Of a stretch of 64,000 nt of DNA, positions 36,254-45,057 are shown piece after piece. Made by a program: the position numbers and the translations under genes. This DNA comes from Colwellia sp. C2M11 (GTDB lineage: Bacteria; Pseudomonadota; Gammaproteobacteria; Enterobacterales; Alteromonadaceae): positions 185,455 through 249,454 of the forward strand of contig NZ_JAHKQD010000009.1 of assembly GCF_018860915.1 (NCBI RefSeq), read 5' to 3'. Numbering within the stretch: the first letter of the stretch is position 1; each line of letters begins with the position of its first letter. The notes beneath the pieces are model-generated. The model searched no databases and was not told the DNA's origin. It saw only the letters and a program-made list of their open reading frames with translations.

Positions 36254-36955
36254 CTATAAGAGGATGTCTTTTAGCTGTACTGTTGCATTTTTACTGTTGT
36301 CATTAATCTGTGCAAGTAACAATTCAGCCGTAGCGATAGCATCATTAAGCGCATTGTGCCCGTGGTGATCAGGCAATTGATATTTTTGACGCAAGTTTGA
36401 TAAGCGTAGCTCTGATGGGTCATACGATACATCACGTTTATCTAATTTACGTTTAGCTATCACTAAGGTATCTATGATGGGGAAGTCAGGTGCTAACCCA
36501 TAAAGTTCAAGGCAGGCTTGTTGTAAAAATTGTCGCTCTATTCGAGCGAAATGTACTAACATTACTTTACCTGTTAATGCTGTTAATAGCTTTTTAACGA
36601 CAAGCTCCAAAGGCTGACCTTGCTCTTTCTGGTCATCGGTAATTTGATGAATAATAACATTACTTTCTTTTAATCTTGTTGTTGTGTTTATGATTTGGTG
36701 ATAACAGGAGTTCAGTTTTATTTGCTCTTGCTCCATTGCAACGAATCCAATACTAAGCAGTTTATCTTTTTTCGCGTCTAGCCCCGTAGTCTCGAAGTCT
36801 ACAGCTAAAATCCCTAACTCATGGATAGGTGTCTCTAATGACGGAAAAGGGGTTGATAAAAAGTCTTTTAACGGCCCTTCAGGCGCTTTTTTTAATAACC
36901 GTTTCCGTTTTGCTTCATAGCCTGAAATATAGTTGATTAACGCACCTATTGGCAT
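36254..36955 (-). CDS. DEDDh 3'-5' exonuclease (DnaQ-like)
   Basis: Predicted exonuclease of the DNA polymerase III epsilon fold. The 233 residues contain LAVDFETTGLDAKKDKLLSIG (Exo I, D and E), a central VMLVHFARIERQFLQ (Exo II region), and DHHGHNALNDAIATAELLLAQ (Exo III with the H and D). The ATG overlaps the stop of the upstream DUF294 gene (TAATG), so both are translated from one message. This exonuclease-DUF294 pair is widespread and is often found near actP, as here; the functional link is not established. Confidence 0.88.
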   Translation of the reverse strand: MPIGALINYISGYEAKRKRLLKKAPEGPLKDFLSTPFPSLETPIHELGILAVDFETTGLDAKKDKLLSIGFVAMEQEQIKLNSCYHQIINTTTRLKESNVIIHQITDDQKEQGQPLELVVKKLLTALTGKVMLVHFARIERQFLQQACLELYGLAPDFPIIDTLVIAKRKLDKRDVSYDPSELRLSNLRQKYQLPDHHGHNALNDAIATAELLLAQINDNSKNATVQLKDILL

Positions 36956-38853
36956 TAGAAGTTTGCCTGTCTTGAATCTTGTAGTGTTTTAATAACTTTA
37001 AAAGCGTCTTTTAGGTGCTCACGTTCTAATTTGGATAACTCTTTCGGTGAAAGGTAATTATCAGGTTCAATATCTTTTGTTAATTGATTTGCTTGATGTT
37101 TTACACGTAATATTCCTAAAAATTCGTATGCATCTATTAGGTTTTCTGCCGATGATCGAGTTATAGCTGCTGAGCCTGCAGCTTGTTTTATACGCTCAAT
37201 GGTATTAACAGCACTAATACCCTGAGATAGAGCATAAATACGAGCAAGATCGACAATAGGAGCAATGCCATTATGTTTAAGATCTAACGTGGCTTTGTGC
37301 TTGCCATTTTGTTTTAGAACAAAGTCTCTAAAAAAGCCAAGAGGAGGACGTAAAGCTAATGCATTTTTAGATAAATGGGCAATAAACAAACTGCTATTTT
37401 GTGTTTTTTTAAGCAAATTAGTGCGAACATTGTCAAGTAAGCTTGTATCACCGCAAATCGTTTCTAAGTCAAAAAAGACACTTGAATTCAATAAGGCTTC
37501 TGGACTGGGAGTGTCAATCCAACCATCAAAGTATTTTTGCCAATTTTTTACCGGTTGTCGCCATTTGTCATTGGTTGCCATAATATAACCCGGACAGTAA
37601 ATAAAGCCACAGTCGGCTAAACCATCACAAACAAAATGAGCCAAACTTTCAAACCAAGCGTCATCGCTTGGCTTCATAGAGTCGCAAATAATGATGGCGT
37701 TGTCTTGATCTGAATGGGCGAGTTGTTCTTGTCTTGCTTGTGAGCCAGCAGCCAACCATGCATAGGGAACTGGTGGTGGTCCAAGCTTTGCTTCGGCCAT
37801 TTCAATAAGGCGTTTGGTAAAGGACATAGTAATAGCGCTAATACTTTTGCCAACATGATCAGCACTGGCCCCTAATTTTGCTAAGCGTATTTGTAATTTA
37901 GGTAGTAAAGCACTCACTTCTATTAACTGTTCTAAACTTTTAGCTTTATGAATAATGCTAGAGAAATTAACCGTATTATGACCTTCATTATTCATTAAAT
38001 CTGTCACCGTTACCATGCCCACGACTTCACCTTGGTTGGTAACTGGTAAGTGTTGTATATGTTTCGCTGTCATGGTCATTAATGCATCGTAAGCATTGTT
38101 TTTTATATCAATAGTACTCATTTCTCGAGTCATTATTTCAGCGATACTTGTTGTAATGGGTAAACCTTCTGCAACACAGCGCCGACGTATGTCTTTATCG
38201 GTCACTATCCCCACGCAGCTTTTGTTATCTAGTACCACTAAGCAAGTATAACCTTGCTCTGTCATTTGTATGGCGGCTTGTTGGATGCTTTGACTAGCCT
38301 CGATACCTGCAACAGGAGAGTGATAGAAGTTGCTTACAGGCATATTCATTAAGGTAGAGGAGATAATGGCTTCTTCATTGATTTTAGACATTTTCTTCTT
38401 TAATCGTTCAGCAGAATTGTGGTTAAAATAGTCACTAATACTTGGATATTTTTCACCTATGTCTCTCAATATTTGAGCATCTAAACTATAAACTAAGCTA
38501 TCTTCATCGGTTTTTACACGCTGCTCTGTTAAGAGCGGAGTATTATTTTCGTTTCCACTAATTTCATCTGTGTTGCTTATCGGTTGCAATTTCTGTTTGC
38601 AAAATTCGGTGCATAAATCGCCTTCACCTAAGCGTGAAATTAATTCGTTACTACTGGAAAGGCAGCTTAAGGCACCTTTACGAACAATATACAGACGTGC
38701 TTCATTCACGCCTTTTGGAGGAAGGAACTCATCTTTTCGTACATAATTAATAGCTAGTTCTCTAATTAAACGCGCTAAAGCAGGTTGTGGCAAACTGTCA
38801 AACGGCGGAATACTTTGGATGAAGCTATAAATTTCAGAAAGTTCAGTGTCCAT
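36955..38853 (-). CDS. cNMP-binding / CBS / DUF294 putative nucleotidyltransferase
   Basis: Predicted signal-transduction protein of about 632 residues. Domains in order: a cyclic-nucleotide-binding-like region (LARLIRELAINYVRKDEFLPP, ARLYIVRKGALSCLS), two CBS repeats (TCLVVLDNKSCVGIVTDKD; HLPVTNQGEVVGMVTVTDL), then the DUF294 nucleotidyltransferase-like part (AAGSQARQEQLAHSDQDNAI, with the GS...D.D pattern) and its C-terminal helical domain. I start at ATG 38853, preceded by AGGT at a good distance; in-frame ATGs at 38895 and 38907 lack one. It resembles the GlnD-like fold. It is divergent from the acetate permease operon, so it may tune that system. Confidence 0.85.
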   Translation of the reverse strand: MDTELSEIYSFIQSIPPFDSLPQPALARLIRELAINYVRKDEFLPPKGVNEARLYIVRKGALSCLSSSNELISRLGEGDLCTEFCKQKLQPISNTDEISGNENNTPLLTEQRVKTDEDSLVYSLDAQILRDIGEKYPSISDYFNHNSAERLKKKMSKINEEAIISSTLMNMPVSNFYHSPVAGIEASQSIQQAAIQMTEQGYTCLVVLDNKSCVGIVTDKDIRRRCVAEGLPITTSIAEIMTREMSTIDIKNNAYDALMTMTAKHIQHLPVTNQGEVVGMVTVTDLMNNEGHNTVNFSSIIHKAKSLEQLIEVSALLPKLQIRLAKLGASADHVGKSISAITMSFTKRLIEMAEAKLGPPPVPYAWLAAGSQARQEQLAHSDQDNAIIICDSMKPSDDAWFESLAHFVCDGLADCGFIYCPGYIMATNDKWRQPVKNWQKYFDGWIDTPSPEALLNSSVFFDLETICGDTSLLDNVRTNLLKKTQNSSLFIAHLSKNALALRPPLGFFRDFVLKQNGKHKATLDLKHNGIAPIVDLARIYALSQGISAVNTIERIKQAAGSAAITRSSAENLIDAYEFLGILRVKHQANQLTKDIEPDNYLSPKELSKLEREHLKDAFKVIKTLQDSRQANF

Positions 38854-38996
38854 ATTGATTACCTGTATACGCTCTTGTTGGATAGGATTAAGCATTGATA
38901 TAGCCAAGCAAATTGTAAAAGCGTTTGTCTAATTCGCAAGGTAACCATGATAATTTAGAGTGGTGCTGGTAGCTAGTCAACCATTGAAGTGACAAT

Positions 38997-39212
38997 GTAG
39001 ACTAAAGTTGCACTTGTACTATTATTCGCTCTTGAAGCCCCTAAAATACTGACCAACATATGTTGTTGATATACCAATTCATTAGCTAAATTATTGATTT
39101 AGACTAAAGTTTAATACCCGAAAAAATGAAAGCTTGCTAGATTTGATGATAGTTGAAGTTGAATATGGATTTTTGTCTTTATTAATAATAATGACTACTG
39201 ACTAAAATCTAT
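38997..39212. promoter_or_regulatory. Three spaced palindromic sites upstream of the acetate permease operon
   Basis: GTAGACTAAAGTTGCA (38997-39012), TTAGACTAAAGTTTAA (39099-39114) and ACTGACTAAAATCTAT (39197-39212) share the form TTAGAC-N4-GTCTAA with TAAA in the centre. Their starts are 102 and 98 bp apart. The last lies about 95 bases before the operon start. They sit in the 450-base gap that also serves the divergent DUF294 gene. A LuxR-type response regulator such as the CrbR-like protein at 51133 would suit such sites, by inference. Confidence 0.6.
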
Positions 39213-39304
39213 ATCCATACTTTTACTGAAATTATTACAATAAAAGCCTTATAAAAATACACATTAACGTGAAATAAGGGCTACAACATCGCTAGGAGAC
39301 TATT

Positions 39305-39553
39305 GTGGAGAATAAAGAAACTTATTGGTCGGAAAATCTTCGCCTAATCTTTATATGTCTTGCAATCTGGTTTGCAGTTTCATTTGGGTTAGGTTTATTA
39401 CTGGTAGAGCCGCTTAATGAAATTCGTCTAGGTGGGTACAAACTTGGTTTTTGGTTTGCACAGCAAGGTTCTATTTACTCATTTCTTGCCTTAATTTTTT
39501 GGTATGGCGTGAAAATGAATAAGCTTGATAAAAAATATCAGGCGGAGGGTTAG
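39305..39553 (+). CDS. DUF4212 small subunit of sodium/solute symporter
   Basis: Small inner-membrane protein, 82 residues, with two hydrophobic segments (LIFICLAIWFAVSFGLGLLL; IYSFLALIFWYGV) joined by the conserved loop LNEIRLGGYKLGFWFAQQGS. This matches the small partner subunit found before VC_2705-type symporters. The start is GTG at 39305, fixed by AGGAG six bases upstream. It ends two bases before the symporter ATG, so they form one operon. Confidence 0.9.
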   Translation: MENKETYWSENLRLIFICLAIWFAVSFGLGLLLVEPLNEIRLGGYKLGFWFAQQGSIYSFLALIFWYGVKMNKLDKKYQAEG

Positions 39554-39555
39554 GC

Positions 39556-41292
39556 ATGGAAGAGTTAAAACTATATACATATATTGCTGTATTTGGCACA
39601 TTTGCCTTATATTTCGGCATCGCTTGGTGGGCACGTGCAGGCTCAACGAGTGACTTCTACGTAGCAGGTGGCGGTATCAGCCCGATGCAAAATGGTATGG
39701 CAATTGGTGCCGATTGGATGAGTGCAGCGTCATTTATTTCAATGGCAGGTATGATTGCTTTCATGGGGTATGGTGGTTCAGTTTTCTTAATGGGTTGGAC
39801 AGGTGGCTATGTACTACTAGCCATGTTACTTGCTCCTTACATGCGTAAGCATGGAAAATTCACAGTACCGGAATTCATCTTCGATCGATATTATTCTAAA
39901 ACTGCACGTATTGTTGCGGTGGTTTGTTTAATTATTGCTTCGTTGACTTACATTATTGGTCAAATGAAGGGTGTTGGTGTAGCTTTCTCTCGCTTCTTAG
40001 AAGTAGATTACGGATTAGGCTTAGGCATCGGTATGGCTGTTGTTTGGGTATATGCAGTACTTGGTGGTATGAAAGGTATTACTTATACACAAATTGCACA
40101 ATATGTAGTAATGATTTTTGCTTATACGATTCCTGCTGTATTTATTTCATTACAACTAACAGGTAATCCTATTCCACAATTAGGTTTAGGTAGTACATTA
40201 GCTGATGGTAGCGGTGTTTACTTATTAGATAAGCTAGACATGGTGGTAACTGATTTAGGCTTTAAAGAATATACAACAAGTAGTTTAGGCGGTACATTAA
40301 ATATGTTCGCTTACACTATGTCACTTATGATTGGTACTGCGGGTCTTCCTCATGTAATTATGCGCTTCTTTACTGTTCCTTCAGTTAAAGCGGCACGTTC
40401 TTCTGCAGGTTACGCACTAATATTTATTGGTTTACTTTATACTGTAGCTCCAGCAGTTGGCGCAATGGCTCGTTTGAACTTAATGAATACTATTGAACCT
40501 ACAGCAGGTGAAAACCTTGTTTATGATGAACGCCCACAATGGTTTAAAGATTGGGAGCAAACAGGTTTATTGAAATTTGAAGATAAGAATGGCGATGGTA
40601 AAATTCAATATTCTGCCGATAAAGTAACAAATGAAATGGTTACTGTTGATAACGATATTATGGTACTAGCTAATCCAGCAATCGCTAATTTACCAAACTG
40701 GGTAATTGCTTTGGTAGCCGCAGGTGGTTTAGCTGCTGCACTGTCAACCGCAGCCGGTTTATTACTTGCGATATCATCCTCAATCTCTCATGATTTAATG
40801 AAGGGTGTTTTAACTCCTGATTTATCAGAGAAAAATGAGTTATTGGCGGGGCGTATTGTAATGACTATTGCGATACTGGTTTCAGGCTACCTTGGCTTAC
40901 ATCCACCTGGATTTGCCGCGGGTACTGTTGCCTTAGCCTTTGGTTTAGCAGCATCAAGTATTTTCCCAGCATTAATGATGGGTATATTCTCTAAGAAAAT
41001 GAGTGGTACTGCAGCTGTTTCGGGTATGATTGCAGGTATTGGTGTAACTATGCTGTATGTATTCCAACATAAAGGTATTATGTTTATTCCAGGCACTTCA
41101 TTCTTAGGTGATATGGGTCCTAATTGGTTCTTTGGTATCTCGCCTAATGCTTTTGGTGCGGTTGGTGCTTTAGTTAACTTTGCAGTGGCTTTTGTTTTAC
41201 TTAAAGTGACTGGACCAGCGCCAGATCATATTCAAGATATGGTAGAAAACATGCGTATACCAGGCGATGTTAGTGCAGCACACGTTCACTAA
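39556..41292 (+). CDS. Sodium/solute symporter, VC_2705-type acetate permease
   Basis: Predicted Na+-coupled monocarboxylate (acetate) importer of the SSS family. The 578 residues hold about 13 membrane segments, with early signature FYVAGGGISPMQNGMAIGADWMSAASFI and the core GTLNMFAYTMSLMIGTAGLPHVIMRFFTVPSVKAAR. An extra hydrophilic loop near residues 310-370 carries DKNGDGKIQ, similar to a calcium-binding EF-hand loop. It follows the DUF4212 subunit. ActP is related but lacks the small partner, so I leave the symbol blank. Upstream palindromes and the CrbS/CrbR-like pair in the same window support acetate control. Confidence 0.9.
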   Translation: MEELKLYTYIAVFGTFALYFGIAWWARAGSTSDFYVAGGGISPMQNGMAIGADWMSAASFISMAGMIAFMGYGGSVFLMGWTGGYVLLAMLLAPYMRKHGKFTVPEFIFDRYYSKTARIVAVVCLIIASLTYIIGQMKGVGVAFSRFLEVDYGLGLGIGMAVVWVYAVLGGMKGITYTQIAQYVVMIFAYTIPAVFISLQLTGNPIPQLGLGSTLADGSGVYLLDKLDMVVTDLGFKEYTTSSLGGTLNMFAYTMSLMIGTAGLPHVIMRFFTVPSVKAARSSAGYALIFIGLLYTVAPAVGAMARLNLMNTIEPTAGENLVYDERPQWFKDWEQTGLLKFEDKNGDGKIQYSADKVTNEMVTVDNDIMVLANPAIANLPNWVIALVAAGGLAAALSTAAGLLLAISSSISHDLMKGVLTPDLSEKNELLAGRIVMTIAILVSGYLGLHPPGFAAGTVALAFGLAASSIFPALMMGIFSKKMSGTAAVSGMIAGIGVTMLYVFQHKGIMFIPGTSFLGDMGPNWFFGISPNAFGAVGALVNFAVAFVLLKVTGPAPDHIQDMVENMRIPGDVSAAHVH

Positions 41293-41343
41293 AATTAATA
41301 ACTCGAAATTTAATTATTGAATTTTGAGTTAAGTCTGAATAAA

Positions 41344-41387
41344 TAAAAGGCTAGACGACAATTTTGTACAGAGTCGTCTAGCCTTTT
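41344..41387 (+). terminator. Strong terminator after the acetate permease
   Basis: AAAAGGCTAGACGAC (41344-41358) and GTCGTCTAGCCTTTT (41372-41386) are perfect 15-bp complements around 13 bases, ending in a T-run. It separates the permease operon from the next small gene. Confidence 0.92.
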
Positions 41388-41441
41388 CTGTTAAATTAAC
41401 CTCCTTGTGAAATTAGAAGAATTAATTAAGAAGAAATAAAT

Positions 41442-41882
41442 ATGAATAGACACCTTAAAGTTGCTTTTATGGTCGCCCCTTTTCTTTCTATACTAGGTTA
41501 TATTGGCGCTGACTATTACAATGAAAGTAAAGCAGCCGTTAATAAAATAATTCAGTTAGTACCGGAAGGTCATTGTGATGTTATTAATCACAGTTGCGTA
41601 TTAAAGTCAGGCGAATTCAAGGTTAATATTTCGGATAAAGACGGAATAACTGAAGTTAATTCTACTTTCCCTCTAGATAGCGCAACACTTTTTTTAGTGG
41701 ATGATGCCGAGCAAATCACCCCTTATCTTTTAGGCATGAAAGAGAGCCCTTATTATTGGAAAAATGAAACAGCGTTAAGAAGCTTTACTGCTAATAAAGG
41801 AGATAGTTATAAATTGCGTTTAATTGCTAAAATAAAAGGTGGGCAGTATATTGCAGAGTTTTACACGCAAACAGTAAAGTAG
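41442..41882 (+). CDS. Hypothetical membrane-anchored protein
   Basis: Not recognised. The 146 residues begin with one hydrophobic segment (about 8-25, VAFMVAPFLSILGYIGADYY), followed by a soluble part likely in the periplasm. Two cysteines (EGHCDVINHSCVLKSGEF) sit ten residues apart and could form a disulfide. The rest alternates short strands (FKVNISDKDGITEVNSTFPL, SYKLRLIAKIKGGQYIAEF), suggesting a small beta-sandwich. It lies between two terminators, so it is a single transcription unit next to the acetate permease. Similar small proteins occur in Colwellia-type genomes as I recall, without known role. Confidence 0.7.
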   Translation: MNRHLKVAFMVAPFLSILGYIGADYYNESKAAVNKIIQLVPEGHCDVINHSCVLKSGEFKVNISDKDGITEVNSTFPLDSATLFLVDDAEQITPYLLGMKESPYYWKNETALRSFTANKGDSYKLRLIAKIKGGQYIAEFYTQTVK

Positions 41883-42110
41883 GCCATACCTGCTTATAAC
41901 TATTTTAATCGTAACTTATTTTTGAGTTGGAATGCTTACATTTGCCATTGTTTTTATAAGTAGCTCAACAATGCGATTAAAGTCTCTTTCGTTATAATTC
42001 TATTGTATTAAAATTAATCCGAGTATCGCTGGTGTATTTAGCAAAGAGACACTCTACTATAGGTTATTAACCTGTAATATTAATTTAGGTGCCACACAGG
42101 CATAAATAAT

Positions 42111-42155
42111 AAGCCAGTTTATGTAAATTAGTTAAACTGGCTGTTTATCTTTTCT
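42111..42155. terminator. Bidirectional hairpin between two convergent genes
   Basis: AGCCAGTTTA (42112-42121) pairs with TAAACTGGCT (42133-42142), followed by GTTTATCTTTTCTTTT on the plus strand. It lies between the small membrane protein gene and the CheX-receiver gene, touching the latter's stop. Confidence 0.72.
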
Positions 42156-42156
42156 T

Positions 42157-43101
42157 TTAAATAACTTTTAAATATGACTTTATGATTTCAGCGCCATTGT
42201 TTGCTTGAATTGGCTTAAAAATAAAACCAGAAACACCATGTTGTTCACACTGCTTAACTAACGTTTGGTCAGTGACAGATGACAGCATGACTACTGGTAC
42301 GTTATAGCCCTTTTCTCGAATGATTTTTAATGCTTCATCACCATTCATTTCGCCCATAACAACATCCATAAACATAAAGTCGGGCGATTCATTTTCTACC
42401 ATGGTTAATGCACTAGTACCATCGTTAGCTTCAATGACATTCTCATATCCTAGGCTATTTAGAAAACGTTTTAATGCTTTTCGAATCATAGCACTATCGT
42501 CAACTAGTAATATTTTATTGTTTGTTGGTAATGGGGTAGTGTGCGGGTTAGCAATACCTGTACTTTCTTCACGTTTGGTTGTGTTAGTTTGGAAACTTAC
42601 ATCGCGAATGAGCAGGTTGAAATAATATCGGCCAACACCTTCAACAGTTATAGGTACAGTGACAATTTCTTTAACGCCGTCTAAATATTTCTCCATTTCA
42701 TCAAAGTTATGTAGAAAGTAAGGGCTTGAAAAATTAAACTCTAAATTATGACGACTGAGTAAATCAGTAGAGCGACCAACAATAGTGTTGCCCCATTCAG
42801 CTAGAGCATTGCTAAGTTCTTCATTTATTTCGCTATAATCATATTTTTCATTAAACATAGTTTCGCATACTGAGTTGCCTATTGCGATGGCAGTCTCTGG
42901 GTAATGATGCATCATAATCACGCCATTAATACAGCCACTCACCTCAGAGCAAACGGCATAGCCTTTGAACCTAAAGTCTTCTACCTTATCCATGAAAGCA
43001 TCTGCAGAAGATCCTGACAGATGAGCCATTGCCTTTAAGCTTGCAATAGATTCATTGATAAAAGGATGTAAAGCCACCTTGTAAATAGTTTCTACGGACA
43101 T
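42157..43101 (-). CDS. CheX-like domain fused to a CheY-like receiver
   Basis: Predicted chemotaxis or signalling protein of 314 residues. The N-terminal part (about 1-165) looks like CheX, a CheY-P phosphatase, with the helix SEINEELSNALAEWGNTIVG carrying the ExxN pattern (E-L-S-N). A short linker follows, then a receiver KILLVDDSAMIRKALKRFL with phospho-acceptor in FMFMDVVMGEMNG (about D246) and the conserved Lys in FIFKPI. The start at 43101 is chosen because the receiver-CheX proteins begin about there and GGAT precedes; an in-frame ATG at 43188 adds 29 odd residues. The fusion suggests self-regulated dephosphorylation. It may serve the two chemoreceptors upstream. Confidence 0.82.
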   Translation of the reverse strand: MSVETIYKVALHPFINESIASLKAMAHLSGSSADAFMDKVEDFRFKGYAVCSEVSGCINGVIMMHHYPETAIAIGNSVCETMFNEKYDYSEINEELSNALAEWGNTIVGRSTDLLSRHNLEFNFSSPYFLHNFDEMEKYLDGVKEIVTVPITVEGVGRYYFNLLIRDVSFQTNTTKREESTGIANPHTTPLPTNNKILLVDDSAMIRKALKRFLNSLGYENVIEANDGTSALTMVENESPDFMFMDVVMGEMNGDEALKIIREKGYNVPVVMLSSVTDQTLVKQCEQHGVSGFIFKPIQANNGAEIIKSYLKVI

Positions 43102-43205
43102 AAATGAGATCCAATTGTTTGTGTGAAATAGATATAGGGTTACAGTTAAACTACTCGAACTATTGTAGCTTTGCAATGTGTTCATCACATGAGCTTGATG
43201 AAGGA

Positions 43206-44063
43206 TTAAATGTTAAAGAAGAGGTTTTGCTGAAAAGGAAGGTGTTGCCATTGTTGTTTGGCTAGGTGAACAAACTGTTCAAGATTAGACTTATTGTATG
43301 CTTGCGCATACCAAAGACCATTAATAAAGTAACAAAATTGCAGATAGTCTTTTACTCGTGTTTGATTAATATCACCAGGAATATGCTTTTGGTATAGTTT
43401 AATAACTAGGGATAATTTATCTTCATTGAGGTTATTTACTGCAACTAGCATGGCTAGATCATATTCAGCTGGCGCTAAGCACACACATTCATAATCAACT
43501 AAATATGCGGTTTGATCTAATGACAGAACTATATTACTAAAATTAATATCGCCATGGCAACAAACGAGGTTTGTGTGACCCTTGCTAGTTGTATCAGCTG
43601 TGGCGTTAAGTGAGGTAATTATGTCTTTACTGCAGCGCAGAAGGGCGTTCTGTTGTTGAGTTGAAAATTGTTGCGCTAAAAATGCTTGTTCATTCATGAA
43701 AGAACCAATAACACTTTCTGGTACTTGCTTGTTTACATTAACTTTTAATTGATGGCATTGTGCCATTAATTTAGTCGCAAGCATTATTTTTTCATCAAGG
43801 GTTTCTTGCGCTAAAGATAAGTTATCTCCAGCGATAAACTCTGTAATGAGCCAATGATTATCGTGATAAATTACGCTTGGGCTGATATTTTTTGACGCAG
43901 CATATATATTGACAAGTGGTTCGTCAGTAGTAGTGACCTGTTTAGCAAAAAAACACTTATTATCCGCAAATACTTGGTAGCATTGGCTACTTAACCCTGC
44001 TGTGATTGGCACAATAGCATCGACAGTCTTAAAACAGGCTAATGTACTTAGTGGTGGCAGCAT
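43206..44063 (-). CDS. Thiamine kinase-like phosphotransferase
   Basis: Predicted small-molecule kinase of the aminoglycoside phosphotransferase fold, 285 residues. Seen: the catalytic loop CCHGDINFSNIVL (about 168-180) and the metal-binding LVDYECVCLAPAEYDLAMLV. Being the fourth gene of a TPP-riboswitch operon with a thiamine permease, it is best read as thiamine kinase (ThiK type), making thiamine phosphate from imported thiamine. Six bases separate it from pnuT. Choline kinase-like or other APH roles are less likely in this setting. Confidence 0.82.
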   Translation of the reverse strand: MLPPLSTLACFKTVDAIVPITAGLSSQCYQVFADNKCFFAKQVTTTDEPLVNIYAASKNISPSVIYHDNHWLITEFIAGDNLSLAQETLDEKIMLATKLMAQCHQLKVNVNKQVPESVIGSFMNEQAFLAQQFSTQQQNALLRCSKDIITSLNATADTTSKGHTNLVCCHGDINFSNIVLSLDQTAYLVDYECVCLAPAEYDLAMLVAVNNLNEDKLSLVIKLYQKHIPGDINQTRVKDYLQFCYFINGLWYAQAYNKSNLEQFVHLAKQQWQHLPFQQNLFFNI

Positions 44064-44069
44064 AATAAT

Positions 44070-44717
44070 TTAACTATTTACTCTGTGTTTTATTGCTATG
44101 CGATTGCCCAAATATAGACTGCGCCATTTGAAATAACCCCAGGTGGCAATAAATGTATAAAGGATAAATAAAACAGCGGTTGGCGTTAAATCTTTTTCAA
44201 TATACAAATAAATTGATGCAGCATCTATTACTATCCAGTAAAGCCAATTCTCGAGTACTTTCTGAGCGACCAAATAGGTAGCAAATACAGCAAATACTGT
44301 CGTAAAGGTATCAAGATAGGGGAAATCTGCAGGGGTATAGTTCGCCATGATATACCCTAATGCTAAGGCAATAAAGGTTAATACTAAGCAAGCTTTCACG
44401 TGAAAACTAAATTGCCAAGAAACAATGTCTAAAGGGGGCGAACTCTGTTCATTTTTTGTTGGTGTACGTTGTTGCCAAGCCCAATACCCATAAACAGCCA
44501 TCACTAAATAATAAATACTTAAAGCGCTATCCATCAATAGTAATACGTCATAGAACACATAAGTATAGATTGCGGTGCTGATTAACGCAGCAGGCCAACA
44601 CCATATTGAACCTGCTGCAGCTAATAAAACATAAGCAAGTGCTAGTAGCATTGCTACTAGCTCAAGCCAAGGTAAACTTTCAGCATAAGTAATAAAACTG
44701 ATGAGTAAGTCAGACAT
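44070..44717 (-). CDS. pnuT: PnuT, thiamine transporter of the PnuC family
   Basis: Predicted inner-membrane facilitator, 215 residues with about seven hydrophobic segments and the PnuC-type motifs (AAGSIWCWPAALISTAIYTY, and the C-terminal NWLYWIVIDAASIYLYIEK). PnuC-type proteins pair diffusion with a kinase that traps the substrate; here the adjacent kinase-like gene fits. The TPP riboswitch upstream points to thiamine rather than nicotinamide riboside. Its ATG overlaps the stop of the thiamine-binding protein gene (TAATG). Confidence 0.9.
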   Translation of the reverse strand: MSDLLISFITYAESLPWLELVAMLLALAYVLLAAAGSIWCWPAALISTAIYTYVFYDVLLLMDSALSIYYLVMAVYGYWAWQQRTPTKNEQSSPPLDIVSWQFSFHVKACLVLTFIALALGYIMANYTPADFPYLDTFTTVFAVFATYLVAQKVLENWLYWIVIDAASIYLYIEKDLTPTAVLFILYTFIATWGYFKWRSLYLGNRIAIKHRVNS

Positions 44718-44983
44718 TAACTTTCAGCTTCCGGCTGTGCATGATGACCACTGATAAATTTACACACAAAAACAGCTGCGCCAGTAGTGCTATGAACTCG
44801 TTTGATTTCAGCCATTACTTTATTCATTGCTAAATCATAGTCACCAAATACTTGAGTACTCATGCCATTAGTAACAACCTCTAAACCCTCTGTATCACGA
44901 AGACGTCTAATAAAAGCCCAAATTTCGCTTTTATATTGGTCTTCGGCCAATGGATATAAACTTAATTCGATAGAGATATTCAT
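44717..44983 (-). CDS. Thiamine-binding protein, YkoF/MTH1187 type
   Basis: Small cytosolic protein of 88 residues with the ferredoxin-like fold of the thiamine-binding family (PF01910 type): N-terminal strand ISIELSLYPL, helix EIWAFIRRLRDTEGLEVVTNGMSTQVFGDYDLAM, and C-terminal strand GAAVFVCKFISG. The family binds thiamine or its pyrimidine part. It sits between the outer-membrane receptor and pnuT and is coupled to pnuT by a one-base overlap. It may deliver or buffer thiamine; its exact role is not known. Confidence 0.87.
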   Translation of the reverse strand: MNISIELSLYPLAEDQYKSEIWAFIRRLRDTEGLEVVTNGMSTQVFGDYDLAMNKVMAEIKRVHSTTGAAVFVCKFISGHHAQPEAES

Positions 44984-45057
44984 AAAAATCCTATAATTAT
45001 AAATGGTCGTTCATATGTAATCTGAACGCGGTGTATTTACCCTGTTATCGTTAGTTA

